A stretch of DNA of 64,000 nucleotides from Oryzias latipes (GCF_002234675.1 NC_019865.2:31337945-31401944), one strand, 5' to 3'; positions 12,201 to 30,029 are shown, counted from the first letter of the stretch. Numbers and translations are program-made. Notes: a model not told the origin generated them from the letters alone.

Positions 12201-15200
12201 CCGGAGGGGGTCTGGTTTGTGGACCACAGGATTTCCTCTCTGCTCTTTGCAGATGATGTTGTCCTGTTGGCTTCATTGAGCCAGGACCTCCAGCATGCAT
12301 TGGGGCGGTTTGCAGCAGAGTGTGAAGCTGCTGTGATGAGTGTGCGCCTCTGACTGTTAGAAATAAGGAAATTAGACATTCAGAGTGTAGTTTGTGTGCA
12401 CATCCTACAGCTTTCCTACATATCAGCTGCACACTCCATGCATGCAGCATTTGCCTGCGGTCAGTAAGGAGCCAGGACTCACTCCTTGCTAACAACTGGA
12501 GTGTGGCGTAAGGACACCGTACAACAGCATCACCCACACGTCACTAGTTCATGTAACTTACGTTATCCTTACAAATACTTCATGATACACCTACCACATG
12601 CACAACAATGGTACATTCCATTTTCAGGATGTTCCTTAATGTGGCCGTACGAGCTTTAACCCTTGTGCTATCCTAGACACTTTGTGTCTAGTGGGTCATC
12701 TAGACCCACTAGACCAGGGGTCGGGAACCTATGGCTCGCGAGCCATATATGGCTCTTTTGATGGTCACATGTGGCTCGCAGACAAATCTTTAATTATACT
12801 TTTTTTTTTCATTAGACCAGTCATTCTCGGGCGCGATGCGATGCCAGAGGCGCGCAGTAGTAGCGGTGCTTAGAGAGAGAAATCTGCGCCAGCGCTATCA
12901 GTTACTATTATCTATTATTTCACAGAGTTTGTACCACCCGGAAACCTGTGAATTGCCGTGCCTAAAACGGCGCGCTCCCGTCTCTGAGAAAGAGCGCGCA
13001 GTTGCGGGGACGGGATGTGTGAGGGAGAAGGGGGGGGGGGGGGGGGCAGCAGGTGAATCGCGCAGGGATGGCAAAAACGTAAACCCCGCTGCCCGTCACT
13101 CACTGCAGCGTGTGAGTGTGTGTTTAACTCCGCGTCTGCATGTGAGCAGTCTGTCTCACATCTACAAAACATTCAGACCTACGATGACGTTTAAAGTCTC
13201 AACGCCTGCATGAAGAAGAAACTCACCACGTATCAACCGGACAAGACCATCAGCAAAACTACCACGAATCATTTATTAGCAACAGCATAACGATTATTGT
13301 ACTTTAAAAGTGTTAAAATTACATCAAATGCACACATTCATTTGTATTTTTAGTTTTAAAAATATTGTCGCGGACTGAGTTTAACTTGGCTGTTGGGCCT
13401 CGTTAAAAGTTCTGGAGTTCATTGACCGCATCAAGCAGAGATCTGATTGGCCCTTTGTTCTGTCGCTCAGCCTGTTGTTAGGTAGTTTGGACCAATGGGG
13501 TTCAGCCATGGGCCGAATAAGGGAAATGGGAGGACTGGAGCGGGAGCAGGGGAATAAAAAGTTGAGAGAAGCGCTCTCGTCTCGTCTCGTCTCGGCGGGC
13601 GAGAATAAGGAGTTGCTGAATTAATTGTTCGGCGTTTGTTGCGGTCTGCAGTAACCAGAACAAAGAACCTTAAAAGAGGTTAAGTCTCCGTGCCTCAGTG
13701 TGGGAAAGGGACACTACATTATTGTATGGCTCTTTCAAAATTACATTTAAAAATATGTGGCGTTTATGGCTCTCTTGGTCAAAAAGGTTCCCGACCCCTG
13801 CACTAGACAGTGCTCTGAGCCTTTTTTCTTCAATGATTTGTGATCTTCACTGGTGTCCATGGATTACATGAAATCTTTCCACCTTTATCCACCTTTGTCA
13901 TGGTAGGGAGAACACGTCAGTGTAAGGGTGGGGTCATCTAAGATAACACAAGGGATAAGTGAACTGCAAGACACACCTGCTCTCCCCTTAAAGGTGCAGC
14001 CTCTCCTCTCTATTGCCCACTGCAAGCCAGAAACCTGCAGCACCTGTGGGGGGCAACCCCCGAATGAGTGCTTGTGACCGAGGCTTTAATTGTAATGAAA
14101 CGCTGCATGGGAGGGGACATTTGGTGTCTGCATGAATTGGGTTTTTGCTGCCGCTCTACTTTTAGCACAGAAATGAAAGCAGTCCTTTTTTCTAAGTTGA
14201 CACAACAGCGTGGGCGTTATCCGTCAGCTACACCAACACCACTGGAACAACCCAGTGTTTGACCGCAGCTCTCAGCGTGATGTACGGTACCACCAGCCCC
14301 AACTGTCTCTGCATGCTAATGTGGCGTCCTCCAGGAGGCGGCGGCAGCAGCAGCGGTGACCCCCATCCTCAGCGCGCAGGAGTCAAGCGGTGATGTGCAG
14401 CTCCGGCAGCAGGAGGAGCTGTCTGCTCTGCAGGCGCAGTTCCAGCAGCTCTGCAGTGATGTGGACCACCTGGCAGCAGACATGAGGCGCACTGCTGTCA
14501 CTCATGCACAGGTGCCTGCCCTCTTCTGAAAGTACAGTAGCTAGAACATCAACTTCTGAGTTAAATCGAAAAAGATAAATGTGAGTATAGCTTTTCCTTT
14601 TCCAATGAATGCAACGTTCAGCAGCACTAAGCTGCTCCTGGAATCGGCTCATTGGTGGACAGTCATGCCTCATTTATCCCAGGAATTTAGTTTCAAAGTG
14701 TATCTATACATGTTTTAAGGCTAAAAAACTCCTCACTACACACTGGAATATTTTCACACTTTTCTCTCTTCTTTAAACTCTCAAAGTGGAAACTTTCATA
14801 GAAAAATACGTCTAGGATTTTAGAATGAAAGCAAAGATCTGCTGCGATCTGATATTTATGTAACTCTGGCAAACTGAACACATTCTGCACAGAAGTCACG
14901 GCACAGAGGAGAATGTTTGACGAGGTCGTCAGCCAATTTAGGACGCAGAACACAGTGCGCTGTAAAAAACAAACAAACATGCCAAAATGCACTGAAAAAA
15001 AATCAGTGGAACAACGAGACCCTGGAAATTGGTTTTAGGCGGGATGTTTTGCTGCAGGTGTTGGATGAGCTGAAGCAGAGGGAGCTGGGAAACACTGAGA
15101 AGGAGGAGAAGCTTCAGGTGAAGAAGAAGACCATCGACCTGCTGCCAGAGGCCGACAACAACGTGATCCAGCTGCAGGTAGGAGAGCTGCGGGACGGCTG

Positions 15201-18200
15201 ACAGCAGGCGCTGGCCCTCTGCCGCTCACGGCGGGTCTCCCCTCCCTCCTGCAGTCTCTGGTGGAGGCCAGCGCCAAGCGAGTGGTGAACCTGGCGTCCC
15301 AGTGGGAGAAACGTCGAGCTCCACTCATTGACGAGCATCGCAGACTCAAAGAAATCTGCAGTCGTCAAGATGTAAGTGGGGATTCAGGTTTCTTGTGGGG
15401 TTAGTTCAAACGTGGCAGGTCGACAATGCCGTTGTCTCTTCGCCACAGCTGGATTCTTCCAGAAAGCTGTCTGAGATCAAGTCTCTGCATGAAAAAATCC
15501 ACGTGTCCACAGAGGAGGCCAAGAAGAAGGAGGAGACGTACAAGCAGCTGGTAAAAAGCACAATCTCTTCCTTTTGAGTTTTCATCCGGCCTCTGGGGAG
15601 TTATCACAATTGTTTACTTCAACTCCGCGTGAGCGGAGCCTCTGGGTTGCCACGACAACGGTGGAAGTGTCTCTGTTTGGGAGCCAGGACCTCCCGGCCA
15701 CAAAGACGAAACGTGTGTGGATGGAGTGCTTTGTTGATGATGTGCTGGAGGTGTGCACGTGTGAGTGTGCATGTGGGGCAGTTGCTCAATGAAAAATGTT
15801 CTACACAACTGCACACACACACACTCACACACACACACACACGTACTTTGTGTACTTTTTCAATGAATCCACTAAAATGTTGTTTGCACTTCTAGACTGG
15901 GAGCAGTTTTTTACACAGGACACTTGCTTTAAAGATCATGTTCATTTTATTACTGAAAAGAATGACATTCCTGTGTCCTGTAGATGTACATATGCGTGAC
16001 AACACATGCTGTTGTGTACATATGTATAAATCCCACCACCTGGATTGTCTTCTTTCTTGTTTTCTGTCAGAGCTGACGTTTTATCCTCGTATTACATAAC
16101 CCATCTCAGGTTCAGAGCACAGCGGAACATTCTCCTGATGCTCTCTGGCAGCTCTGCTGCACTTTGCTTTAGCAAACGTCTGTCAGAGTTTCAAAGCAAA
16201 CACTGAGGGCAAAGATGAAACTCCCCAGCGGTCATTGCTGCAGCTCCTGTGCTCTGGATTATCACTACACCTGTGAGTGGGATGCTTGCGTACACATTGG
16301 GGAGAAAGAGGATGAATGGGGGACCGCTTGGCAGCAGGCGACTCAAAACTGTCCAGCTTTAAACCACAACCTTGTTTCAGTTTGTTCAGTTCCTCTTTTC
16401 CATCAACTGCTGTGCTGCACGGGTCCCAGACCCAGTCAAAGGCCCGATGGCTGCGCCGGGCCCGGCAGACGAATCTCACAAGCACTGGTCTCATGCATGT
16501 TTCTGTGCTTGAGGTCGGCACGTCCTGCTGTCTCTCTTTGAAGGGTTGGGTTTAAGACACTTCCATGCTGCTTTGGAAACCGTTTGTGCCGTGCTACACT
16601 AATGCAAATGTGCGTCTCCTCCACTGCAGCTGACAGAGTTGGAAAGTCTTCCTCAGGATGCGTCTCGCTCAGCATACACTCAGAGGATTCTGGAAATCGT
16701 CAGCAACATCAAGAAGCAGAAGGAGGAGATAACAAAGGTTTGCTTCCCTGACTCTGTGGGCAAGTTTCCCCCATTCTGATGCTGCCCGTCAGAGGAGGCT
16801 TCTCTCAGCAGAAGATGTCTCTCTTCTTCGTTAGCAGAGTTCTAGTGATTTGACCCGTCTTGGTTCTGGATCTGTTCTTGCAGATTTTGTCAGACACGAG
16901 GGAGCTGCAGAAGGAGATCAACAGCCTGACGGGAAAACTGGACCGGACTTTTGCTGTGACTGATGAGCTGGTCTTTAAGGTGGGGCTCCATTTGGAAACG
17001 TAAAGGTGAATGCTGGTCAGGTATGACTGCAGCACACAGCATCTGTTATTTTTAGGAAAACAGACTCTGGTCTTGGTGGTTTATAGAACTTCACAGATGC
17101 TCTGCGTCTTTCTGTGCTCCAAACCAGAGGCACTCGTCCAGATCGAACCTTTCTCTGCACCAAAAGCCTACAGGGCTTCATGTTTCTGCCAAAGTCTTGT
17201 TCAGTAAGGGGGTGTGGGTACCTGTCAAGGCCAGATGTTGCTCCACAAGCTTCAGATCAGAATTGCTCGGGCTCTGAATGTATAGCTGCCTGGCTGATGG
17301 ACTGTTCCACAGACAGATGGAGCAGTTCATCTGACATCAATTGTTCTTTTTACCAAAACAGGGAGAAGGTCAGAACCCTGTGGAACACCAGTGATAGACT
17401 GTTGACATGAACAGACTCCCCCTGAAATGATGTCGTCTCTCATCTTCCTGCTACCTCTGTTTTTCTCCTGTTCGCGTGTAGGACGCCAAGAAAGATGAAT
17501 CCGTCCGAAAATCCTACAAGTACCTGGCCGCTTTGCACGAAGTACGTCAGTGAGTCTAAATCCCTAATGCCTCAGTCTGCTGTGCTTCCTGTGGAGGAAA
17601 CTCTTGTCTTGTTTTTGTCAGAACTGTAATCAGCTGATTCAGACCATCGAGGACACGGGCACAATACTGAGAGAGATCCGAGATCTGGAGGAGCAGGTAG
17701 GACCCCCCCCCCCTGGTTCTGCTGGGAGGACAGTTCCAGTCTGTGAACCAGCTGCTTCAGGAACATTTGGTTTGCTCAGTTGGTCTTAAAGGCACCACAG
17801 AGGTTTTAATGCATCCATTTTAGTGTAAATAATGTCCCATTTCATGGTGGCCTTTGGGCACTTTGCAATCTGTTAACTTCACAGATGAATGTATATGTTT
17901 TTTCTCTTACACTGACTTATTTTTTGGCTACAACCGCAGCTTATAACCAACTTCAAAACTTTGAAGACGCGTTGTTTTTGGTCTGACTCCTCACAGCAAA
18001 GACGTTGTTGTCTTTGCTGTGAGGAGTCATTGTGTTCGCCTGGAGTGTGTGTGGTTGATGAACTCTGTGTTTTTCAGCCTTTATTCAAGCGAAAAATGTA
18101 AAAAATATTAGATTTATTTTTGGGGAAAACCGAACAATCATTTCAATTTAGTGCCGTTTCTTTTACTTTATTACTTATAGTTAAACTTCATTGTTTTTCT

Positions 18201-19010
18201 AAAGTGCTTCAAGTTTAAAATTGAATTCATCCTTTAGAAACCAGCTCGATGACTCGGACCAAATACTGGAATCTCTGGTTGTTGATGATTCTTCTGTTCT
18301 CCAACACAAAACCCGTCACATGAACCCAATGCATCATGGGAGATGTCTTGGAAAGCCGGTGGCGATGATGCCAAACAGACTCATGTCTCCAAACCTCATT
18401 ATTTAATGCACTTTTTCCACCGCCTGACGCCGGATGCTGTGGGAAGCTACACCACTAAACACGACCTTTATTTTTTATTTCTGTTGGAACTGAGAGACTT
18501 TCTGAGTTGGAACAAAGAAGTGAAGACGCTGATCAGTTAGACATCCATCGTTTTGATTAGGCCTCCAAGAAAGATTGCTGGAGACAGTTTAAGGGGTCAA
18601 ACGTTTTTTCAAAATGAGAGCAATCGGCCAAAGTTGCAGCAAAATTGCGGTCCGGTCATTCTTAAAGTCTTTTATGATCTTTCTTTCCACTGGATCAACT
18701 GACAGCTTCTCTAGCAAGTCTCTCCTGAAAACGAGCCATCAGGCCACAATCTGAGTGTCGACAGCAGCTGCAGGGAGACGTGATGAACTGCTGCACGTTC
18801 AATAAATGTTTCAGTGGCTTTAGGGCCGTGAGAAGGAGCTGAATGGTTTTTGATCAATAGCTGTAAAGTGCTCACAGTTTCTGTCCTTGTCCCCAGATCG
18901 AGACCGAAAACGGGAACAAAACTGTGGCAAACCTGGAGCGGATTCTGGATGACTTCAAGGCCATTCGTCAGGAGAACGCCGCCCTCGCTGCCAAAGTCAA
19001 AGAGGGCTGA
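5104..19010 (+). CDS. ccdc22: Coiled-coil domain-containing protein 22 (CCC complex subunit)
   Basis: Complete gene, 16 coding exons: 5104-5153, 6890-7067, 7983-8115, 8508-8614, 9544-9625, 9788-9957, 10048-10263, 14335-14511, 15058-15177, 15255-15371, 15449-15550, 16630-16737, 16884-16979, 17482-17541, 17622-17696, 18897-19010. Phases agree throughout and give about 634 aa (human 627). The start [16 protein letters not shown] matches the family. An ATG at 5101 precedes, but 5104 has the better Kozak context (A at -3, G at +4) and fits the mammalian start. Residues 1-115 form the calponin-homology-like NN-CH domain; from about 320 to the end it is coiled coil, with the conserved [20 protein letters not shown] and [15 protein letters not shown] blocks. 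CCDC22 pairs with CCDC93 and COMMD proteins in the CCC complex, acting with retriever and WASH in endosomal recycling. Intron 6 has a GC donor. Intron 7 (4.1 kb) holds nested transposons. Confidence 0.95.
5154..6889. other. ccdc22 intron 1
   Basis: Non-coding. It holds a CA microsatellite (6157-6281). The stretch at about 5500-5560, rich in TATACTATAAACTATGTA-like words, resembles another at 55.0-55.3 kb and is probably a repeat fragment. Nothing else was recognised. Confidence 0.5.
6157..6281. repeat. CA/TG dinucleotide microsatellite
   Basis: About 125 bp of (CA)n with a few CG, AA and GA interruptions, in intron 1 of ccdc22. The alternating purine-pyrimidine tract includes CGCGCGCACACA, a Z-DNA-prone context. 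Confidence 0.9.
8790..9360 (+). repeat. Interspersed repeat, family shared with 26.9 kb and 63.2 kb
   Basis: In ccdc22 intron 4. Phrases such as TGATGATGAAGGACAT, AGCTTAAAACTGCATTTCTG and GGATCAGAAGATGATGGGAG recur with substitutions at 26,858-27,235 in the same orientation and at 63,135-63,700 in reverse. No terminal repeats or coding capacity were identified. Confidence 0.6.
9958..10047 (+). other. GC-AG intron 6 of ccdc22 (90 nt, in frame)
   Basis: The exon ends CCCCAG and the intron begins GCAAGC rather than GT; the acceptor is TTCAACAG. The intron is 90 nt, a multiple of three, and has no stop in the ccdc22 frame. Splicing joins ...TPQ to [11 protein letters not shown], which matches the mammalian protein better than the retained form. 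Confidence 0.75.
10600..12370 (+). mobile_element. Degraded non-LTR retrotransposon (LINE) with reverse transcriptase fragments
   Basis: In ccdc22 intron 7. From about 10,610 the sequence matches a very common fish LINE (GGACGTGGAACGTCACCTCT and following). The RT part reads [20 protein letters not shown] near 11,032-11,095; after the hAT insertion it resumes with [17 protein letters not shown] near 12,240-12,290. Frameshifts, stops and deletions make it inactive. The reading resumes directly across the hAT site, which shows the insertion came later. Confidence 0.8.
11268..12181. mobile_element. Non-autonomous hAT element inside the LINE
   Basis: A 914-bp insertion begins CAGGGGTCAGCAACCGGTGG and ends GGTTGCCGACCCCTG, near-perfect inverted ends. 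It is flanked by GTCTAGAC (11,260-11,267) and GTCTAGGC (12,182-12,189), an 8-bp duplication with one mismatch and a central TA. No transposase frame is present. Confidence 0.85.
12715..13800. mobile_element. hAT element inserted in MITE copy A
   Basis: It starts CAGGGGTCGGGAACCTATGG and ends GGTTCCCGACCCCTG. It is flanked by perfect 8-bp duplications CACTAGAC (12,707-12,714 and 13,801-13,808). Subterminal ATGGCTC repeats occur at both ends. There is no intact transposase; the centre holds a LTR-like block (13,366-13,718) and a poly-G run near 13,029-13,046. Confidence 0.85.
13366..13718 (+). mobile_element. Candidate solo LTR inside the hAT
   Basis: A 353-bp block begins TGTCGCGGACTG and ends ACACTACA (TG...CA). 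It contains a TATA-like AATAAAAAG near 13,553, repeated TCTCG motifs and an AATAAGG near 13,605 that could serve in 3'-end formation. Flanks are ATAT on the left and TTAT on the right, so the expected short duplication is imperfect. No internal retroelement coding is adjacent. Tentative. Confidence 0.35.
15812..15842. repeat. CA microsatellite
   Basis: A short (CA)n tract with a CT interruption in ccdc22 intron 11. Confidence 0.8.
17985..18028. repeat. Perfect 19-bp inverted repeat (hairpin) in ccdc22 intron 15
   Basis: GACTCCTCACAGCAAAGAC at 17,985-18,003 is followed by a GTTGTT loop and its exact reverse complement at 18,010-18,028. The surrounding 1.2-kb intron has no other recognised element. 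Confidence 0.85.
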
Positions 19011-19395
19011 CTCCCCTGCTCCTCTGTCTGTACCTGTAGCTCAAAGCCAGCCTGTGCTGGATGGAGGCAGCTCTCCCTGCTTGTGGAGGCTGTGATTTCT
19101 GTAGAGTCGGGCTGATTTTGGAGCATCAAAACTAATCCAGTAATGTAATGTGCAGCACGGACGGAGCACACCTTCATACCAAGCTGAACGCTTCTCTCAG
19201 TTTGGGACTTGAAAGCTGCATCAAACTGAGAGGCTCACACAACGATGATTTCCTAACACATGAAATATTGATCCAATTTCAGACCTCATCAGTTTTGTCA
19301 GGATTTTATATTTGAACTTAAAATGTTGAGTGAATGGCATTTGAATGTAATCGAAGATGAAAGCTGTTGAGACGCGGCACACAAGTGCAAACATG

Positions 19396-19401
19396 AATAA
19401 A
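19396..19401 (+). promoter_or_regulatory. ccdc22: Poly(A) signal of ccdc22
   Basis: AATAAA about 390 bp after the ccdc22 stop codon; it is the first canonical hexamer in that 3' region. Confidence 0.65.
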
Positions 19402-19551
19402 GATGCCTTACACGGGGGAGTCTACCTTGTGATGATCATCAGCACACGCTCACTGATCACCTGATGCTGCACACGTGTGTACATGTGTGTGCCAGCTGTG
19501 TTGTCCAGCACCACACACGTCAGTCGAGCAGGTTACAATATTTGGAAAATC

Positions 19552-19557
19552 TTTATT
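19552..19557 (-). promoter_or_regulatory. slc38a5: Poly(A) signal of slc38a5
   Basis: The minus strand reads AATAAA about 500 bp past the slc38a5 stop. It faces the ccdc22 signal from about 150 bp away, so the two transcripts converge. Confidence 0.6.
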
Positions 19558-20052
19558 AAACATTTAACGATTATTTCTGAAAACAAATCACAAATTTTTT
19601 GAAGGGGTTCACAGTTGCATGAAGTAAAATTACTTTACAAATATAAAAGTCCCATCATCTTACAGCTATGGCTTCTTCATCACATGATGCAGCATTAAAC
19701 CTCAAGCACCATGTTGGATTTGTGTGAACAGCATTTTCAGGCCTCAAGGTAAGCACACACTCTCATTAACCCTTTCTCAGAAAACTGTTGGAAAACGCCA
19801 CTTTTAGCCTTCATAAAGCCACGGTTCCTCTGTGGTTGAGGGTCTTCCGTGATTGCATGCTCGTCGGCATGGAGCTCCACCCGTGATGGATGCAGAGCTG
19901 GTGAAAGGTAACTACAGCAGTCAACACTGTGGAGGAGCATGCTAACAAAGATGGTCCAGCTGAAACCAGAGCCTTCCAGCCTTGCACTCGTTTTTTTCTT
20001 GTCTTCTGCTGGAGGTTCTCCGTTTTGGTGCCTGTAGTTTAAGGAGGGCTCA

Positions 20053-26270
<6,218 letters not shown>

Positions 26271-26439
26271 GTTGTCTGAGCGTCAGAAGGCCAGCAGATA
26301 ATCTTGGACTTAACAGGATGGTCTTGATGTGAATAGAAAAAACAAAAAACACATTTTTAGAATTACTGTTAACATGAGACATGCACTTTGACTTTTTGAG
26401 CAAGTGCTCTCACCTTCATTACATGCAAACCTCTCCTAA

Positions 26440-26720
26440 ACTTGCATAATCACTTTCAGGGTCATGCGGTTGCTGGAGCCTATCCCTGCTACTGTTCGGC
26501 AAAGGGTGGTAACATCCTAGACAGGTCACCAGTTTGTTGCAATTCACTTTCATTACCTTGTACATCAATAAATAATTTAGCAATCACTTTGTCCACTGAG
26601 ATTCACAGATGCATTTTTCAGTTTGGGCGCACTGTTGGGATAGGCCTCCTACCAGAAGATACAATAGCTGTCTAATCTGGGATTTAAACCTTTGACCAAC
26701 ATGTTTGCAGTGCTACTGTT
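26440..26720 (+). repeat. CTGGAGCCTATCCC interspersed repeat, copy 1 (degenerate)
   Basis: It contains TTGCTGGAGCCTATCCCTGC and GACAGGTCACCAGTTTGTTG, plus the diagnostic right part (CTACCAGAAGA, GGATTTAAACC). This is a very common fish repeat; other copies here are at 27.3, 39.2, 41.2, 46.5 and 62.9 kb. Confidence 0.6.
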
Positions 26721-26857
26721 CACAGTGTAGCACAGGCTCTTTTAAGCACATGGACAGTCTTGAGTGTTTAGTTACAGTGACAACTAGAAGTTCATGCAAG
26801 ATGGAAACAATTCTATTTCATCCCCTCCAAAGGAAATGGTGTTTTTGGTGTTTTCAA

Positions 26858-27235
26858 CATGTTCTTATGGGATTTTCTCATGATGGAGGACATGTATAAA
26901 GTAATTTAAGCTTAAAATTGCATTTCTGATTTTTCTTCTTAATTCAAATCTGGACGAATCAAAAGCAGAAGAAAAACTGCCGTTTGAAACAGCTCTCAGT
27001 GGTGACGTAGAAACTGAAATGGGCGGGTCAAAATCTCCCCGCCCTGCTCTATTCTGATTCATCCACTTACACCCACACCTCAGAGGTGATTTTCTGATGA
27101 ACTCCTGCTGCTCTGCAGAAACTGTCCTAGAAAACAACACAGATCTTGGGGTTTTGGCTAAAAATGGCATTACCAAAATTAAAAGACCTTTGGGAAAACT
27201 TTGACAGTAGATCAAAAGATGACTGGAGTGGGAAT
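26858..27235 (+). repeat. Interspersed repeat, second copy of the family at 8.8 kb
   Basis: It shares TTTTCTCATGATGGAGGACAT, GCTTAAAATTGCATTTCTG and GATCAAAAGATGACTGGAGT with the 8,790-9,360 copy in the same orientation, and is inverted relative to 63,135-63,700. Confidence 0.6.
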
Positions 27236-27339
27236 CTTCTGATAGGTTTACAGGTAGCTTTGCCTCCCGGTGTGAATAGATAATTCACACTCATTCACAA
27301 GGTTGCTTCTCCAAACAACATATAGGCTACAGGAAGAAA

Positions 27340-27665
27340 ATCAAATCCATCCATCTTCACAACCTGATGGATCCCTTTCAGGGTTGCTGGAGCCTATCCC
27401 AGCTACTGTTGGGTGGTAAACAGGTCATCAGTCTGTTGCAAGGCCACACACACAGTCACATGCACACCAAAAGGACAAGTCAGAATCTTTAATTAACCTA
27501 TGAAGCATGTTTTTGGGCTGTGGGAGGAAGTCAGAGTGCCAGAAGCCATGAACACAAAAGCAGAACGTGCAAACTCCACACATGGTTAACCCTGTTGGGA
27601 TTTGAACCAGGACCTTCTCAACTGTGAATTAAAGTGCTAACTACTAAACCCCTGTACAGCCTGCA
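27340..27665 (+). repeat. CTGGAGCCTATCCC interspersed repeat, copy 2
   Basis: Nearly full-length: it runs from CATCCATCTTCACAACCTG through GTTGCTGGAGCCTATCCCAG, AACCTATGAAGCATGTTTTT and GTGCAAACTCCACACA to a tRNA-B-box-like GGATTTGAACC and CTGTACAGCCTG. Non-coding. Confidence 0.75.
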
Positions 27666-29095
27666 ACTCAAACCTTATAGAAGAACATGGTTAAAATGGA
27701 AAAATCTGCAAGAATTTCAGAATAGGTGTTAAAATGATCAGGAAAAACACAATAACCCAATGTTCCTGCTCATCATCTGCAAGAAAGGATCGGGATATTT
27801 GTCTCCAAGGATGTCCAACAGGTTGTTTTATTGCTGGTGTCAAATATAGAAACATGACAAAGAATTTCAGCTACAAGTGCTTTAAGTAAAGTTTAGATCA
27901 CTGAAATAGTGCACTAAGTAGTGAGTAGTGAAGGAATTCGGACCCAACCAAAGTGTTAACTAAATGCTAAAATATATTTTTAGTTAGTTCCAATAGTGTT
28001 CACCTCACATTGGGTTGTGTTGTTCTTAAATTTCAATGGTGTGGTTGGGGGCATTAGTGGGCAAATGAATATCTGTGTGCGTGCTCATGGGCTGCAGGTT
28101 TCCTTAACTCTCTGAACCAAAGTTATGCGAGAACTGTTACAAAATAAGAGTTAAAATGTAAAAATGTTTGAAGGCTCTGTGGTTTTGCAGATAAGAGACT
28201 GTTTTGTGTTTGTTGTAGACATCAAACACAATCTTTTGGGCCCCATGTGAACAGACAGAGATAACAGCTGAGGCTGACGTCCCTGCCTGATCAAACACCA
28301 AGTTGGTTCCTCAAACATTGACACTGTGTTCCGCACCTTTCATGTTGACTTCCTGAGAGTAGAAGCACGTTTCAGGTGGTATTTTTAAAGGGGTCCCATC
28401 ACATTATTACAATGACAAGTAAAGTATAGAAGTTCTGGCTAAACATAAAAAGTTGGTCAGTAATAAAACAACAACGTCGTTAAATGTTGTGTTTAGTGTG
28501 TTGTCTCAAAGTGCCACTGTTACCTTCCTGTTTTCAGGGTTTGCATGATGCGGTGCACCCACCCAGCCTGTGCTCCAATCACATTCAACATCTGTTTTGC
28601 AAGGACCTGCCTGAGCTGCAGAACTGTGGTATGGGCATTTGGTGTCAGTGATTATTACTGAGAACCAACCAGAATGAACTTTAGGATAATGTACAGTGCA
28701 GCCTCTGCCTGCCTGTGCCGGCTTCTGTGACGTTGTGTGTCTGAGTGTCCAGGTTCCAAGCCCAATACATGAACTCATATGGTCCCAACAATTAAACGTT
28801 TCTTTAAAGAAAGGGCATTTTGCAGGAACCACATCTGAATTAACAAATCAGAAACAGCATAAAATAAGTGTGTGCTTGGATTTGTACAGCTGGTTTGTGC
28901 CAGGTTATTGAACTATTTATATTACTTTATTTTATGTAATTTTTATTGAGGAACTCTATTTGGCTTTGTGGTCAAATTAGGATAAGGCAAAAACTACATG
29001 AGGTAGTTTTTGTTTGGAGTACTTTTTCTTGCAAGGTAAAAGTGACTTCACTCCTCTTGGATTTGACTTTATTATTATTTTTTACATATGGCGTA
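27666..29095. other. Non-coding region upstream of slc38a5
   Basis: No coding exon, RNA gene or element boundary was recognised. The 5' non-coding exon(s) and promoter of slc38a5 should lie somewhere upstream of 26,270 on the minus strand but could not be placed. Confidence 0.4.
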
Positions 29096-29099
29096 TGCT

Positions 29100-29945
29100 T
29101 GTGTAGCAGGATGAGTTAATTGGGCTCCCAGGTGTAGGCACTCCAGTCCTGGTGCTGCTAATTGGCACCAGGCCACCTATATAGTGGGACGGAGCTGGCT
29201 TCTGCTCATTCCTGCCTGAGACTGCCTCCCTGGGTTCCTGCACCTGGAAGTGCAGTGCCGTGGATGTCACCACTCCAGGTCGTACAGCCGGTGGGCTTGT
29301 GACTGGGGTGGAGGCGAAATGGGAACGGAGCGCATCGCTCCGGTTCCTGGTGATATCCCCCACTGACTGTGTGATTGGTGGAGCCCGCTGCTGCTGCTTT
29401 GCTTTTATCGTTTTTGCGGTGATTTCTCTGTCCGGGTCCCACCCCCGCCACGACGGAACCGGTTGGAGCGAACGCCCAGCTCACGGAGACCTCGTTGCTG
29501 CGGCATCTCACCGGACTGTGGACGGCTCCCACCAGCTGATCGGCGGTGGTTGGGCGGCTTACCAGCGCCCCGGAACACTAATCATCTTTTTAATCTTTAT
29601 TTTTAATTGTGTGTCTTTTATTGATATTGCCAATTTTATTCTTGTTTCAGGAGGTAGGAGGCCGAGGTGGTGGACTGCTGTGTCTGGTGGTGGGTCCCAG
29701 TGTGCTGTGTGGTTTCCCTCACGTGTGCAGTGGTTCACAAAAGGGTGTTTGCATTGTCTTTACGCTGTTTTTAGCCACCTCGGTAAGCTCCTCCTCCAGA
29801 ACATTTTTAACTGACTTTTATCAAGGATTGTTTTATTAAAAGGTTTCTTAACATTTTTTTTAACTGAATCCTAATAAATTATATTTTAAAACAAAACCAC
29901 AGCCTCTGCCTTGGTTTAGAGCAGGACCTGCACCTGCCTTACTTC
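29100..29945 (+). mobile_element. GC-rich LTR-like repeat
   Basis: A GC-rich block in AT-rich surroundings. It starts TGTGTAGCAGGATGAG, has CCTATATAGTGGGAC (29,176-29,190) as a TATA-like box, a polypyrimidine/CAG-like stretch near 29,640 and AATAAA-like ATCCTAATAAATTA near 29,868. It ends in CTCTGCCTTGG and GACCTGCACCTGCC, words I associate with retroelement ends in fish. No matching second copy or clean target duplication is visible. Open frames on both strands reflect base composition. Confidence 0.35.
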
Positions 29946-30029
29946 AAAATATTTTCCTGGGGCTCAGCAGCCCCAGGTGGCGTTGTCAACCCGTTTTCTC
30001 GTGTTGCCACACTTGTATTGCGCTTTTCT

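Larger units (their letters stand above)
12660..13954 (+). mobile_element. piggyBac-type MITE, copy A (split by a hAT)
   Basis: It starts CCCTTGTGCTATCC after TTAA (12,656-12,659) and ends GATAACACAAGGG followed by ATAA, a mutated TTAA. The MITE itself is about 200 bp once the hAT at 12,715-13,800 is removed. The short CCCTTGTG...CACAAGGG ends with TTAA duplications are the piggyBac signature; no transposase is encoded. It lies in ccdc22 intron 7. Confidence 0.75.
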
